A stretch of 64,000 nucleotides of DNA, from positions 3,534,001-3,598,000 of the forward strand of contig OY294047.1 in NCBI GenBank assembly GCA_958510825.1, in the 5' to 3' direction. This document shows positions 22,635 through 34,096 of the stretch, piece by piece (the stretch's first letter is position 1; every line of letters begins with the position of its first letter). Origin of the DNA: Brachypterus glaber (Eukaryota; Arthropoda; Insecta; Coleoptera; Kateretidae). The position numbers and the translations under genes were made by a program. The notes below the pieces were generated by a model that was not told the DNA's origin, ran no database searches, and was given only the letters and a program-made list of their open reading frames with translations.

Positions 22635-23452
22635 AAAATGAACCGACTTCTTTGTCCCTAAAAAGTAAAAAATAAAAAATACCAATTTCACCATTCCCTA
22701 AATTTATTACTAACAATTGTTTTTTCATTATTTTATTATTGTTTGCTGTGAAATTGGCACCAACTTAAGTATTTTTTATTTTTTACTTTTTAGAGATACA
22801 GAACTTGCAGATTTGTAACGTCATCTAAGCTATATTATAATTGTCCTTCCATCTCGGCAAGCTGCATACGTCACTTTTAGTGCGTTGTGACGTCATAATC
22901 TTAAAGATAAATTTCTAAAAAATAAAAGTAATATTTTTATTTTTGCGCCCAAGAGTACAACCCACCTTATTTTAAACGAAATACTAAAGAAAATCTTGTT
23001 AAACTTTAATAATCAAATAACGCCTTATGGTAAAATCACAAAATTTATCATTTTCTCTTGGTATTTTAATATTACAGGTATTCTCTGGACTTGTAATACT
23101 AAAGTTTAGCGGCATTTAAAAGATTTTCAGTGTGCCGCAATATTTGAGTGATCCCTTAATCAAGTTATCCAGCTTATCCGAGTTATCCGATATTTCTCTA
23201 AAAATTTGGTTGGTAGTAGAACCCAATTAAGCCGTTTTTAAGTGTTTTAAGTTAAAATTATTAGATTTATCCTAATTATCCGGCTTACCTGGCATTATCC
23301 GAGCGGCAACTTAAAACGGGACCACCTCATGAATGCCCTCTTTAAGTTGCAAGAAGTTTCATTAAATTCCGTTCATTTGTTCAAACATAAAAAAAAAAAC
23401 AGAGTCACACGTCGAATTGATAACCTCCTCCTTTTTGGAAGTCGGTTAAAAA
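22635..23452 (+). repeat. Region bounded by inverted AACCGACTTC
   Basis: AACCGACTTC near 22640 and GAAGTCGGTT near 23438 face each other. A hairpin of about 150 bp (CTAAAAAGTAAAAAATAAA / TTTATTTTTTACTTTTTAG) sits at about 22658-22795. AACCTCCTCCTTTTTGGAAG next to the right end is a sequence type I know from dispersed insect repeats. The right part belongs to the tandem duplication. Confidence 0.5.
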
Positions 23453-24087
23453 TCCACGAATTTAGCTAACTTTTACTCCAAACGTTTACAGTATTAGTAT
23501 AATTATTTTTTCAATGGCTCCTTATCCTTTATAAGTCTCCTTTCGCCATTTTAGCTAAATAAATTTTATATTTTTAACCTTAATCTGCGATAATAACTAT
23601 AGTTCTCCACATGAAAGAAGAAAGAAAGTCTCCGACGAAAGAGGGAATAATCATTCAGGCCTCCCACTTGCACACATTCCAAACATATTTCCCGTAGCCA
23701 CAGATCCGTGCGTCAAACTATATTATCCCCCTTCAATGCAACTTAGCCTTTTGCGATGTTCTATTACGCCGGCTTTTTGATCAACTCAAAGAGCAGAAAA
23801 TCACCATAAAAGCAAAAATTTAATTAATTTTGTTTTTACAAATGCAAGAATGTGGAATAAACAAGCAACTAAAATTGAAACAACGAAGCTTTGTAAAACG
23901 TAAACAGCGTTTATTAAAATATTTAGTGTTTATTACACTGTATAAGGGACATAAACTGCTAAAATTAAACATTACATGTTTGTTTAACCTCGTACTATTC
24001 TACTTAATTAAGCATCCCCTAAGTCCAGGACTTACACGGAAAGAAATATATACATTATAAGATATTTGGTAACAGTGGCAAATTATA
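22928..24087 (+). repeat. 1.16-kb tandem duplication, unit 1
   Basis: Nearly identical to the directly following 24088-25240. Its right end is a 53-bp stub of the CACGG MITE that is complete only in unit 2, so the duplication breakpoint lies within that MITE. It contains a 76-codon ORF (23830-24060) of no known family. Confidence 0.92.
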
Positions 24088-25240
24088 GTAATATTTTTAT
24101 TTTTGCGCCCAAGAGTACAACCCACCTTATTTTAAACGAAATACTAAAGAAAATCTTGTTAAACTTTAATAATCAAATAACGCCTTATGGTAAAATCACA
24201 AAATTTATCATTTTCTCTTGGTATTTTAATATTACAGGTATTCTCTGGACTTGTAATACTAAAGTTTAGCGGCATTTAAAAGATTTTCAGTGTGCCGCAA
24301 TATTTGAGTGATCCCTTAATCAAGTTATCCAGCTTATCCGAGTTATCCGATATTTCTCTAAAAATTTGGTTGGTAGTAGAACCCAATTAAGCCGTTTTTA
24401 AGTGTTTTAAGTTAAAATTATTAGATTTATCCTAATTATCCGGCTTACCTGGCATTATCCGAGCGGCAACTTAAAACGGGACCACCTCATGAATGCCCTC
24501 TTTAAGTTGCAAGAAGTTTCATTAAATTCCGTTCATTTGTTCAAACATAAAAAAAAAAACAGAGTCACACGTCGAATTGATAACCTCCTCCTTTTTGGAA
24601 GTCGGTTAAAAATCCACGAATTTAGCTAACTTTTACTCCAAACGTTTACAGTATTAGTATAATTATTTTTTCAATGGCTCCTTATCCTTTATAAGTCTCC
24701 TTTCGCCATTTTAGCTAAATAAATTTTATATTTTTAACCTTAATCTGCGATAATAACTATAGTTCTCCGCATGAAAGAAAGTCTCCGACGAAAGAGGGAA
24801 TAATCATTCAGGCCTCCCACTTGCACACATTCCAAACATATTTCCCGTAGCCACAGATCCGTGCGTCAAACTATATTATCCCCCTTCAATGCAACTTAGC
24901 CTTTTGCGATGTTCTATTACGCCGGCTTTTTGATCAACTCAAAGAGCAGAAAATCACCATAAAAGCAAAAATTTAATTAATTTTGTTTTTACAAATGCAA
25001 GAATGTGGAATAAACAAGCAACTAAAATTGAAACAACGAAGCTTTGTAAAACGTAAACAGCGTTTATTAAAATATTTAGTGTTTATTACACTGTATAAGG
25101 GACATAAACTGCTAAAATTAAACATTACATGTTTGTTTAACCTCGTACTATTCTACTTAATTAAGCATCCCCTAAGTCCAGGACTTACACGGAAAGAAAT
25201 ATATACATTATAAGATATTTGGTAACAGTGGCAAATTATA
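24088..25240 (+). repeat. 1.15-kb tandem duplication, unit 2
   Basis: Differs from unit 1 by about one substitution and one 7-bp deletion in a GAAAGAA repeat near 24772-24780. The junction shares the 3-bp microhomology AGT. Confidence 0.92.
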
Positions 25241-25790
25241 GTGATTTAAGCTATAGATTATAAGGGACACAATAACTAATAATGTTAAAAATAAATTGGA
25301 AACGATTATATATGTTACAGACACGATTATATTTATTACAGGCACTATTATAAATTTACAGAAATTTTATTATATTATAAAAATTATTAGCACGGACAAT
25401 AATTAAATCTATTTAAGCTATAAATGCCATACTATTTGTTATATTTTATTATTCACTAAACAATTAAAGTATTTTATATAATTTTTTACACTGACTGCCA
25501 TAATTGTAAGAGAAAGCCTTGTATTTATGTAATAAGCGATTATAATTTGCTTGGTATGTGTGTTATAGCGCTCCTAGCTATAATTTTTTTTTCCGTGTAT
25601 GTGGGAACCACCGGCTTATACTGACTTTTGAAACAGTTTTAATAGGGAGTGTCCCCTTCACTTACGCCTTCGCCAAATTTCAATTATTAATTAACTGAAA
25701 AAGGCAAATAGGCGCCAGTGAGAATCGAACTCACGCTAGTCGTATGAAAAGCAGCTGTAAACTATTCTCAGGATTGATGAATGATACATT
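25136..25790 (-). mobile_element. tRNA-derived SINE, copy 2, split by a MITE
   Basis: Reading the minus strand: a degraded tRNA-like head with B box GTGAGTTCGATTCTCAC (about 25718-25734), then GGCGCC, a TTAATTAATAATTGAAATTT body and GCCGGTGGTTCCC. The CACGG MITE interrupts it (25188-25597), and the tail AAGTCCTGGACTTAGGGGAT follows. The same order, uninterrupted, is at 53759-54020. The A box is not recognisable, so this copy is old. Confidence 0.75.
25188..25597 (-). mobile_element. CACGGAAA-ended TA-target MITE, copy 3
   Basis: Inverted relative to copies at 20118 and 45068, flanked by TA, and inserted in the SINE. The outer 53 bp of its left end are repeated at 24035-24087 through the tandem duplication. 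Confidence 0.87.
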
Positions 25791-26557
25791 CTGATCGATT
25801 GGAATATTTGAACTAAACCCTAAATTGAATCATGTCCTGAAGGAGTTCTATTATTATTCCCGAGAAATTCCAGTTCCACTCTATCGTGCCTTTATCACAC
25901 ATGAAATAAATTACTTAGAATATATTTGGTATTATAATATCCAGATAACACCGTAAAATTATGAATTGATTCCTATATTGAGTGAAAAAGTTCTTGAAGG
26001 GGTCTTTCTACCTTTAAATTTTAAAAATATTTTGTTTTTAAACATTTTTTTACATAGAAAGAAAAAAGCTATCATTTTGAAATTTTGTAGGTAGGTATGT
26101 TTAAATTTATTATCAGATTCAATTGCAGAATCCGAGTCAGAATCCTTAAAAACTCCTATATAGCAATTTTCAAATTTTTGTAAAAAAAAATGTATTTTTC
26201 CACATTAGCCTCCCTTGAGCATACCAATCTTCACCAAAAATAATCCCGAGCGAGAACTTTAGGAAACATACCTGTATGCCAAATTTCAAGTCTCTAGCTT
26301 AAAGCGTTCTATGTTATCGTGCTTACAAAACCTAATTTTACGCTTTTATTTTCGGGACTAAACTTGCCGTTTTTCTCCCTAGGGAATAAAAATCACGGCA
26401 ACCTTGATAATATTAAAATATTATACTTACTATGTGCTTTGCTGGTTCAAAAATTAGGTTTGGTGGTGTTTTGTAATAAATTAGCGATTCAATTCAATTT
26501 ATTTGATTTTAACAAAGAAAACCTTTAAAAATAACATTGTTATAACAATTTATACAT
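25791..26557. other. Intergenic, nothing recognised
   Basis: AT-rich. Words such as CATACCTGTATGCCAAATTT near 26269 look like dispersed-repeat sequence, but no second copy occurs in the window. Confidence 0.5.
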
Positions 26558-27145
26558 AAACTCCGCGCATTATCTATCTGAGTTGATGGTCATTTGTTTC
26601 TTGTTATTTTATTTGGCAGAATATATTTAGTTCCTTATGTAAGGTTTTCATCTTGTTTAAAATTTATTGTCAATCAAGACATTATTTTGACATTTATAAA
26701 AAAATCCAAATAATTTGCTTTAGCAAGAAGAAATAACAAGAAAAGTGCATAAAAAGAAAACTAAAGCATCAATCTATAAACATTTTGTTTAAATGAAGTA
26801 ATATAATGCAGTGCTCTATAAATTTTTGAAGTAAACACTATAACAGAGAATTTTTTGGTTAAAATAATACTGGTCCGTAATTTTATTCAAGCAATGTTAA
26901 ATTTAAGTTTATAATAGCACTTTATGAATAAAAACTTACTTTTATTATAATTTTGAACAAAGTTTTACTTTTTAAACAGATTTTGTTATTATTTGTAAGA
27001 CGTAAAATGACAGTCAATTTAACCTAAATGTTAAAAATTATCAAAAGCACAATGGGCTACAAAAATATTACTAAAAGTCATTTTTAAACCACTAATCATA
27101 GCTTCCTTGATCCAATTTGTTACTCAGATAGATAATGCGCCGAGT
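26558..27145. mobile_element. 588-bp element with GCGCATTATCTATCTGAGT ends
   Basis: GCGCATTATCTATCTGAGT (26565-26583) is matched by its inverse ACTCAGATAGATAATGCGC (27122-27140). Interior AT-rich, non-coding. A related end with a CTCAGATAGACCTGCGCCGA core is at about 60573-60594. Confidence 0.75.
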
Positions 27146-27346
27146 ATAACTTAAAATTTATTATCTTAGTCCATTTTTTTGACTTTTGTGTCAACCATAT
27201 TAAAAAAAAATTGAATTCGCGATAGCCATGAAACTGACTTTTCGCAATTTACAGGCATCTTGATTAAATTACGAAAATAAAACAACCGATTTTAGACGCG
27301 TGGTTTTTAATTTTAATTTTATCTACCTACCTAAATTATGTTTGGT

Positions 27347-27499
27347 CCTGCAAAAAATAGTGTATATACCTCAGGACTAAACTTGGCTGTTTTAGTCCCT
27401 TGCATTAATGTTTCCCTCGCTCGCTACGCTCGCTCTAATGCAGCGGGACTAAAACAGCCAGTTTAGTCCCTTGGTATATAAATAACTATTTTTGCTCGA
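27347..27499. repeat. 153-bp foldback
   Basis: Arms: AATAGT-TATATACC, GGACTAAACTTGGCTGTTTT and GACTAAAACAGCCAGTTTAG, GGTATATA-ACTATT. The loop is CGCTCGCTACGCTCGCTC, itself repetitive and CpG-rich. Confidence 0.8.
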
Positions 27500-28530
27500 A
27501 ATTGATTTATATCAACATAAAACGTCATAAAACGCAAAAAAATTGAAAATTTCCAAAATTTTGAAAATTTTCAAAATGGGAAAGCAATTATGCGATAAAT
27601 ACAGAAAGTCAATTTTTTTTAATGTGATTTCGGAATTTTTATTTAGCTCAAAGATATGTATATTTTACAGAATGCTTTTCTCATTCTGTTTACCTTAAAA
27701 AGTCTCTTATATTCAGTGTTCTTATACCATTTAAATTATTTTTTAGCGCATTGAAGTTCACTTGAACAAAAACCATTTTCTCAGTTTCCTTTGCCGGAAA
27801 ATTAAATTTTCTGCTAATGGAATTTAAAATAATCCTCCCATATTTAAAAAAGAAATGAAGTAGTAAAATTAATGAAAGAGTTTGTTTTAAGAAATAATTT
27901 GTTAACGCTAACCCTCAACTACAGTGGCCGCCAGAAAAATTGCTTGCTGTCAAAAATACAAATACAATATAATATACATACAATTTAAAATACAAATAAA
28001 TTTTTTTTTTTTTTAGTTTTTGATTGTATTTTTTACAAATTGTTTACTTTTTAACACACTTCCCTCACAGAATTTTTTTAGTAATTACTAGTCTTACTGG
28101 CAGTAATACTAGTAATAAATTGGCACGTGATTAATATTAATAAGTAATATTACTCATTTTTTCCAGCGCCCCTTTCCCAAAAAAGTAAAAAATATGGACA
28201 TAACTTCAAAATAATTTTCCTCTTGTTACTGTCAGAAATTAAATTTCGTATATTTTTTTAATGCCTCTATAAATTTAATATAAGCAAACAAAGTGATAAA
28301 ATAAATAAGTGTATAATAAATAAGTGATAAATAAGTGATAATAAATCGTGTTGGATATTTAACAGTATATAGAGAGGTATTTTCCAATCGTGCTTTAAAA
28401 TACTGTTGTTAAATTCTTGCCACTTTTCTTCGTTACATTTGGGCAATGCCTCAGAACATCATATTTTTATTAATAATTATAAAAATATTGCAAAAGTTTA
28501 TATTTTATCTGAATGACATAAAAATATAAC
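27500..28530. other. AT-rich intergenic, nothing recognised
   Basis: Only low-complexity runs (poly-T near 27999-28015, AAATAAGTGATAA repeats near 28302-28345). Confidence 0.55.
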
Positions 28531-28803
28531 CTTTATCCAATACATACAGATAATAAGACAATTACCAGCTTTATTTTAAATAGAAAAACTCAATAATAAC
28601 CCCCGCGTGGCTTTTACTTTATTGAGTGGATAATTATTTATTTTACCCACTCAACTGTCACTTGTCAAATTATTTTCTTGTAAATGTCATTAAAATTTTT
28701 GATAAAAATATGAATTCCTAAGCTATTTGTTGGATAAGACCTTGTATGGCACTCATGGGTAAACCGATATTACTTTACCCACTAGTACCATAAATAACTA
28801 TTT
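28531..28803 (+). mobile_element. CCCGCG-family MITE, copy 3 (internal deletion)
   Basis: Matches 621-936 closely, but the central hairpin (the AAATTAACCTGCTTGGC region) is cleanly missing between AAACCGATAT and TACTTTACCC. Confidence 0.85.
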
Positions 28804-29228
28804 TTTTCAAGGCATATTTATACGATACTTAATTTACGCAAAATGCCGTTTTCCACAAGAAGATCTACTTAAAAAACTAAACTAAACCTAGTAACTTTTT
28901 TAGTTACTAATCATGAAATTAAATAGGGTATATTGCATGTTAAATCGTTGTGGCATAAAGTAATCCCTCTTTTGCAATTCAAATTTAACGTTAATAAACG
29001 CGTTCAGTTTACGGTAAACGGTTTTTGTCAATTACCTACACTTGTTTTACTAGGGATAATTTTACTTAACTTTTATGTACATAACTTTTTTATCCTATAG
29101 TTTAAAATTTTCTATTTTTTAAATTATTTACCATTCAGCACTCTAGTGCGTTAAATTATAATTCAATTTAAATTAACACAGCCACACAAAAAGAAAAATA
29201 AAAGTTAAAAGGTTCGGAATTTTTTTGG
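28804..29228. other. AT-rich intergenic, nothing recognised
   Basis: No repeat partner or ORF of note. Confidence 0.5.
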
Positions 29229-29447
29229 AGACTATTATATTCCTATGTATTTTGAGGTGCTGAATCCAAATTTGAGGTCAAAATACCACAATCCGATTAG
29301 TTTTGGAGATAACCTCGAAAAACGTGCCTTCCATATACTCGTAAATAAGGTCTTTTAAGGTTATCTCCAAAACTATTGGAAGAGATGTTATTTTGACCTC
29401 AAATTCAGATTCAGTGTCACAAAATACATAGGAATACAATGGTCTAC
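29229..29447. repeat. 219-bp foldback
   Basis: Arms include TTCCTATGTATTTTG / CAAAATACATAGGAA, TTTGAGGTCAAAAT / ATTTTGACCTCAAAT and AGTTTTGGAGATAACCT / GGTTATCTCCAAAACT around a short centre. Confidence 0.8.
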
Positions 29448-29509
29448 AATTTTTTTTTTTTTATTTTTTTGGTCGGCTACATGTGGGCTACAGAAAAGAT
29501 GAAGATTTT

Positions 29510-29835
29510 TTCGGAGACCAACCAAGTTTTCTTATATCCACCTTTATTCTCCGATGAATAATTTGGCTGAAAAATCGAAAAACCAATTACAATATCACCC
29601 CCAACTTGGCCATTTTTGAATAGAACTCGATGGTTATTATTATAATAAAAAACTGATCCAAGCAAAAATTGTTGAAAATTTCCTGCTTAACAAACTTAGT
29701 TATATGCATCTTTATCGTAAGATGTATATTTACCGAGATAACCGCACTCACCCGGTGAAAAACTAACAGGAGTGTTCCTTTAGCATCTACTACTACTCTT
29801 TAAAATGTCAGCCCGTGTGCATTTTTTTGCAATTT
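29510..29835 (-). mobile_element. Half copy of the AGTCCAGTC foldback
   Basis: Matches the right arm of 52851-53755: CTCCGATGAATAATTTGGC, TTATATGCATCTTTATCGTA, CACCCGGTGAAAAACTAACA and ATGTCAGCCCGTG. The other arm is absent, so this is a truncated or recombined copy. Confidence 0.7.
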
Positions 29836-29880
29836 TAACATAGGGACTAAATGTAGACATTTAAATTGCTACTAAAAGTG

Positions 29881-30528
29881 CCAATGTATTGAAATCTTCG
29901 CCGAAAAATCAAAATCTTTGATCACGTTTTTTTCACATTTTCGACGTTTTAGACGATTCTGAGTCGAAATCAGTAAAAAAAAATTTTGTCCGTCTGTCTG
30001 TCTGTCTTTCTGTCTGGGTGTAAACTCTCCAACTCCATTTCTACATGAGATATCGACTTGCGGTTTTTTGCATATTGTTTCTTATTGTATTCCGAAGAGC
30101 TGATTAGATTTTGGGGGTAAGGAGGTAAAAATAGGGTAAAACTCCTATTTTTAGCGTTTTTTGTTTATAATTAAGGCAATTATTATTGTATTTGGTTAAT
30201 TTAGAACTTATATAAAAGATAATTTTAAATTGGTCAAAAAATGTTATAAACAACGTTTTCTTAAAACGCATTGTTTTAGAGATATAGGCGTTTAAAGCAG
30301 TAAAAGGTTTTTTTAGCATATCTCACATACCCGATTTCAAAAATTATATTTTAAATAAAAGCTCTTTTTAAGCCCTATAAAAAATGTTATATACAGTTTT
30401 TTGCTAGAATATAATGTTTTAAAGATACAGAATTTTCAAACAAAACACCTAGTTTGAAATTAGCAAACTAGATGGGTCTAGTGTACAATAGTGCCGATGT
30501 TTTGACAGGGTGCTTGCAACGTTTCATC
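29881..30528 (-). mobile_element. GAAACGTTGCAAGC repeat, copy 2 (uninterrupted)
   Basis: Inverted relative to 12851-14540 and lacking the 962-bp insertion. Contains the GTCTGTCTG tract and reads through the insertion point as AACAACGTTTTC. Confidence 0.82.
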
Positions 30529-30848
30529 TAGTTTAACAATGTATTTCAATTTTCATGGGAAGACAAACTTATTGTATTTTTCTATTGTTTTCACTGCATT
30601 TTATTCTTGATTTTCTAAAAGTAGAAAATGGTAATTTCGTAGTAAAACTTTTAGAATTTTTTTAGAATTTCCTATTACTTTTTTTACCCAGAAGAAAAGA
30701 ATAGAAATAGAATATTAGTTTCCAAGTTCCCCTACAGACTTGGCGTTTACAATGGCATTAAATCCTTTAACACCCGCATTGTGGCAATTCCAAAATTTAT
30801 TAAATCATACCCTTCTCAACAACATAGGGTATTTCATTAGGCTGACAC

Positions 30849-30987
30849 AAAATAGTATACTGTTTTACCAAGAGGAAAAGTGAAGCTTTTCTTTACTAGT
30901 CTGTAGAATTTACGGACGAAGCGGAGTCCGGAAACTACAGACGAGTAAAAAAAAGCACTTTTCCTCTGAGTGAAACATATAGTATGT
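30849..30987 (-). repeat. AAATAGTAT foldback repeat, copy 2
   Basis: Inverted copy of 19973-20107 with the same CTGTAGAATTTACGGAC and GTCCGGAAACTACAG facing arms. Confidence 0.7.
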
Positions 30988-31741
30988 TTCAAGCATTCTA
31001 TATATATTTTTTTAAATATTAATTTTTGAATTTAATTTATTCAGTAATAAAGTATGTTTTTTTATTAAAATATGCCAATAAAACCCTTTTGAAATAAACT
31101 TAAACCTTCCTTAGCTTATTTAAATTTTTTTTCGTAGGCTAAATCGTACACTTTTCGCGATTTCGATGGTAACTTGTCTAATGTAGCATTTGCAATTTCG
31201 GAGAGATTTGTAGGTGTATAAACCATATATTCTTCTTCAATCGTTTTTAATCAAGTTCACACAAGGTTTTTGCACAGAATTTCGAGTCAACCATCTGTTT
31301 ACATAATAAACAAACATGTTTGAAGTATGGCTGTCATCAAAGTCAAAGAGTGCTGCCGCCAGTGGTGGTTTTGCTAACTAACTTTTTTTACGGCGTACAA
31401 CAATGAACTTATTTTTTTACTGTAAAAAAATAGATCACTTCTAACTAGTGTGTTCAGTTATAAAATATGAACATTTTAGTACGCTTGAAGAAAAAAGTTT
31501 TTTTCTTTATTAGTATATAATTTAACGTTTTATTTTCTTTCACTTAATCATGAATATCTTTTGACTAAAAAGGGGCATCAAGTTAAAAATTGGACTGTAT
31601 GTTGATAACATGTTAGCAATTCAAACAAACTTATTTAAAGAAAAAAAGTATTGAAAAAAACAACAAAAAAGCAAATAAATGAAAATTGCAGTAATGACAA
31701 AATTAAAGATAATTGAAATTCTGCAGAAAAATCTAAATCTA
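30988..31741. other. Intergenic, nothing recognised
   Basis: AT-rich; a somewhat less AT-rich stretch at 31139-31380 has no assignable reading frame. Confidence 0.5.
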
Positions 31742-32101
31742 TTAGTGAGTATGTCCTCCTCTGGCTCGTAGACTTTCCGCACAACGCCTTGGCATTGCTT
31801 GTATCAATCTACGTATCAGATTCTGAGGTGTATCATCCCATGCTTGTTAAAGCCGTTCCTGTGCATCAATTGGGGCTTTTTTACCTCTTATTCGTCGTCC
31901 AAGTATGTCCCAAAGATGCTTAAGGGGGTTCATGTCTAGATTGTTTGCTGGTCATTCCATAACATCAATATGTTGCCCTTCAAACAAATTTTTCATAGTT
32001 CTTGCCGTGTTTGTCCTCGCCTTATTTTGTTTGAGAATGAAATTGGGGCCTTGTCCTTAAGCAAAAGGGGTGACAATAGGTTGGAGAATCATCTCGCTAG
32101 G
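31742..32101 (-). pseudogene. Tc1/mariner transposase relic, C-terminal part
   Basis: Reading the minus strand from 32101 to 31742 gives the end of a Tc1-type DDE transposase: MILQPIVTPFA, then GQGPNFIL, then KQNKARTNTARTM at the place of the family's QDNA-hTA motif, then PANNLDMNPLKHLWDILGRR (the third catalytic region, PDLNPIEHLWDELGRR in live members), and RRCAESLRARGGHTH-stop at the natural C-terminus. There are in-frame stops in place of a residue after PFA, of Trp before PANN and after QERL, and the second catalytic Asp is replaced (QNKA). The N-terminal two thirds and both TIRs were not found. It is dead. Families of this type insert at TA, the target used by most MITEs here. Confidence 0.88.
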
Positions 32102-33075
32102 TTTAGACAGTTTCAATATCAATCAATCATCCAATCAACGTCGACTATTTTACTTTTTCTACGACTGCTTTAGAATGTAAACAAATACACACACTTTTCA
32201 AACACAGAATTAATCCATTCTAACTCTAGTTACGGTATGAATATTCCGTATCAAGTGTTAGAATGAGCACATGTAGTGCCATCTCTTGCTTATAAAAGTA
32301 AAGAAAACTGTATCAAAATTAGCAAAAATAAATTTATTTTACCATGAAATATTGAACAATTTAATGCAATTTAAAGTTTGGCGTTAAAATTACATAAAGT
32401 TCATTAGTTTTTCTTAATATTTGACCAGTTTTTTATCAATTTAGTTCAAAAAATTAAAACTGCTCCATAAATATTAAATATTTAAACCTAATATCTGTCA
32501 CAACAATCTGACATAACCTTTAATTGTTGCATTATAATTTCTAAATAGGTGCTAAAATTAAATAAAAATCTTTTTTAAGAACTAATTTGATAAAATTATT
32601 AAATAATATTAATTGCTTTATTTAAAAATATGTGTTTTGTTGAATTTACAATGTCGAGTCACAAAAAACATTGTCTTTAACCTTGTCCGTGTTTAAAGCC
32701 ATACATAGTTTCATATTTGTAGTCGAAGAAAAAGTATAGTCTACAACACGTATGGAATAGTCGTTCCGCGCTCGCGGCACCGTCATACTCGCCTGGTGGC
32801 TCCTATGACAAACTTTCCGCTTTGTTATAGAAAAAGTGGCGCTTTTAGATAAAATCTAATAAAAACTAGTTTTTTACACCTTATTGAGTGTGCACGTACC
32901 GAAAAGCTATTCAAGCTTTTCAAAAGGTATTACCCTGAATTTATAGGATTTTAATCTTCCTTACCCACTAATAGTTACTAAGAGCAAAAAAGCGACTGGA
33001 AATTTTCGGTCCAATATTTCAGCAAAAGGAAACCCGACACATAGGCGGTAGTTAAATACATTTAGAAAGCTTTTA
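32102..33075. other. Intergenic, nothing recognised
   Basis: A small hairpin lies near 32222-32262 (TCTAACTC...TTAGAATGAG). A GC-richer patch at 32735-32820 (TTCCGCGCTCGCGGCACCG) is unexplained. Confidence 0.5.
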
Positions 33076-34096
33076 AGGCATATCCACATCCTCGCATAAC
33101 ACGCATAGTGCATACCCTAGTAGAAATTTAACGTTAGAATAACGTATTTCTAATGTTAGAAAACTGTATAAAAGTACGTTATAAAATATGTGCAAATGTT
33201 CCGCTTTTTAACGTTAGAATCAAACGTTAGTTACAAACGTCAATCTAAAGTTAGAATTTTAAGTTAGAAATGAGTTATAAGTACGTTTAATTTCTAACTT
33301 TCGGAGGGGGCGTGGTCAACTAGGAAATTTCTACCTGCATCATAAAATGGCAGCTGGAGACAAATTTATTCATACAAATAAATCTAAATATATTTTAACA
33401 ATCATAATATTTTTAAACATAATTTCGTTACATTTATTTATAAAATAGCCATCTTTTTAGGCGGCCCTAAATATTTTTCGTGTAATATCCTGTTATACTT
33501 CGATAAATACGTTTACCTCTCAGAAAAACTTTATATTTAGTTAGTTAATATTTATTTATACATTCAGAATCTTAAAATATTTTTTCAATTATAGTACAGC
33601 GACTTACTATAATTTTGACTTTTGGGGGATATTTTTTAAACTTATTATAGAAATAATAAATAATTATCAAACCTAGGCACATAGCTGTCTGAAATGAGTA
33701 TTTTCTACTATAGCTTACGTATTAATAATGAAAATTTAAATAATATTTAAAGTTAGAATAAGGTTAGAAAAAGGTTAGAATTTAGTTAAGAAACTAACGT
33801 TAGATTTATGTATTTTATAGCGATTTTGTCAAACGTTAGTTTTTAAGGTTGGATTTATATATTTTATAATGTTTTTGTCAAACGTTAGTTTTTAAGGTTA
33901 GATTTATATATTTTATAAGGTTTTTGTATAACGTTTGAGACTTAACATAAAAATGTCACTAATCTAATGTTATGTTAAGTTAGATTTATGTACTTTTCTA
34001 CCAGGGTAAGAATGCGATACATGAAAGCATATCAAGCCAATCACGGCATCGCATTCTTATGTACTATGCGTGTTATGCGAGGCTGTGGACATGCCC
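33076..34096. mobile_element. AGGCATATCCACA foldback MITE, copy 1 (interrupted)
   Basis: The host element is about 130 bp without its insert: AGGCATATCCACATCCTCGC at the left, GCGAGGCTGTGGACATGCCC at the right, TTA on both sides (33073-33075, 34097-34099). It holds an 892-bp element. The uninterrupted copy is at 38727-38874. Confidence 0.82.
33115..34006. mobile_element. 892-bp TA-target element rich in AACGTTAG
   Basis: Ends CCCTAGTAGAAA and TTTCTACCAGGG, with TA at 33113-33114 and 34007-34008. Comparison with 38727-38874 shows that removing it and one TA restores the host element. The interior carries many AACGTTAG / CTAACGTT words and a locally triplicated TAGATTTATATATTTTATA motif at about 33800-33925. 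Non-coding. Confidence 0.87.

Noticed and set aside
23830..25213. A 76-codon ORF present twice
   Set aside because: It is duplicated only because it lies in the tandem duplication, and its end lies in the SINE tail and MITE. No coding features.
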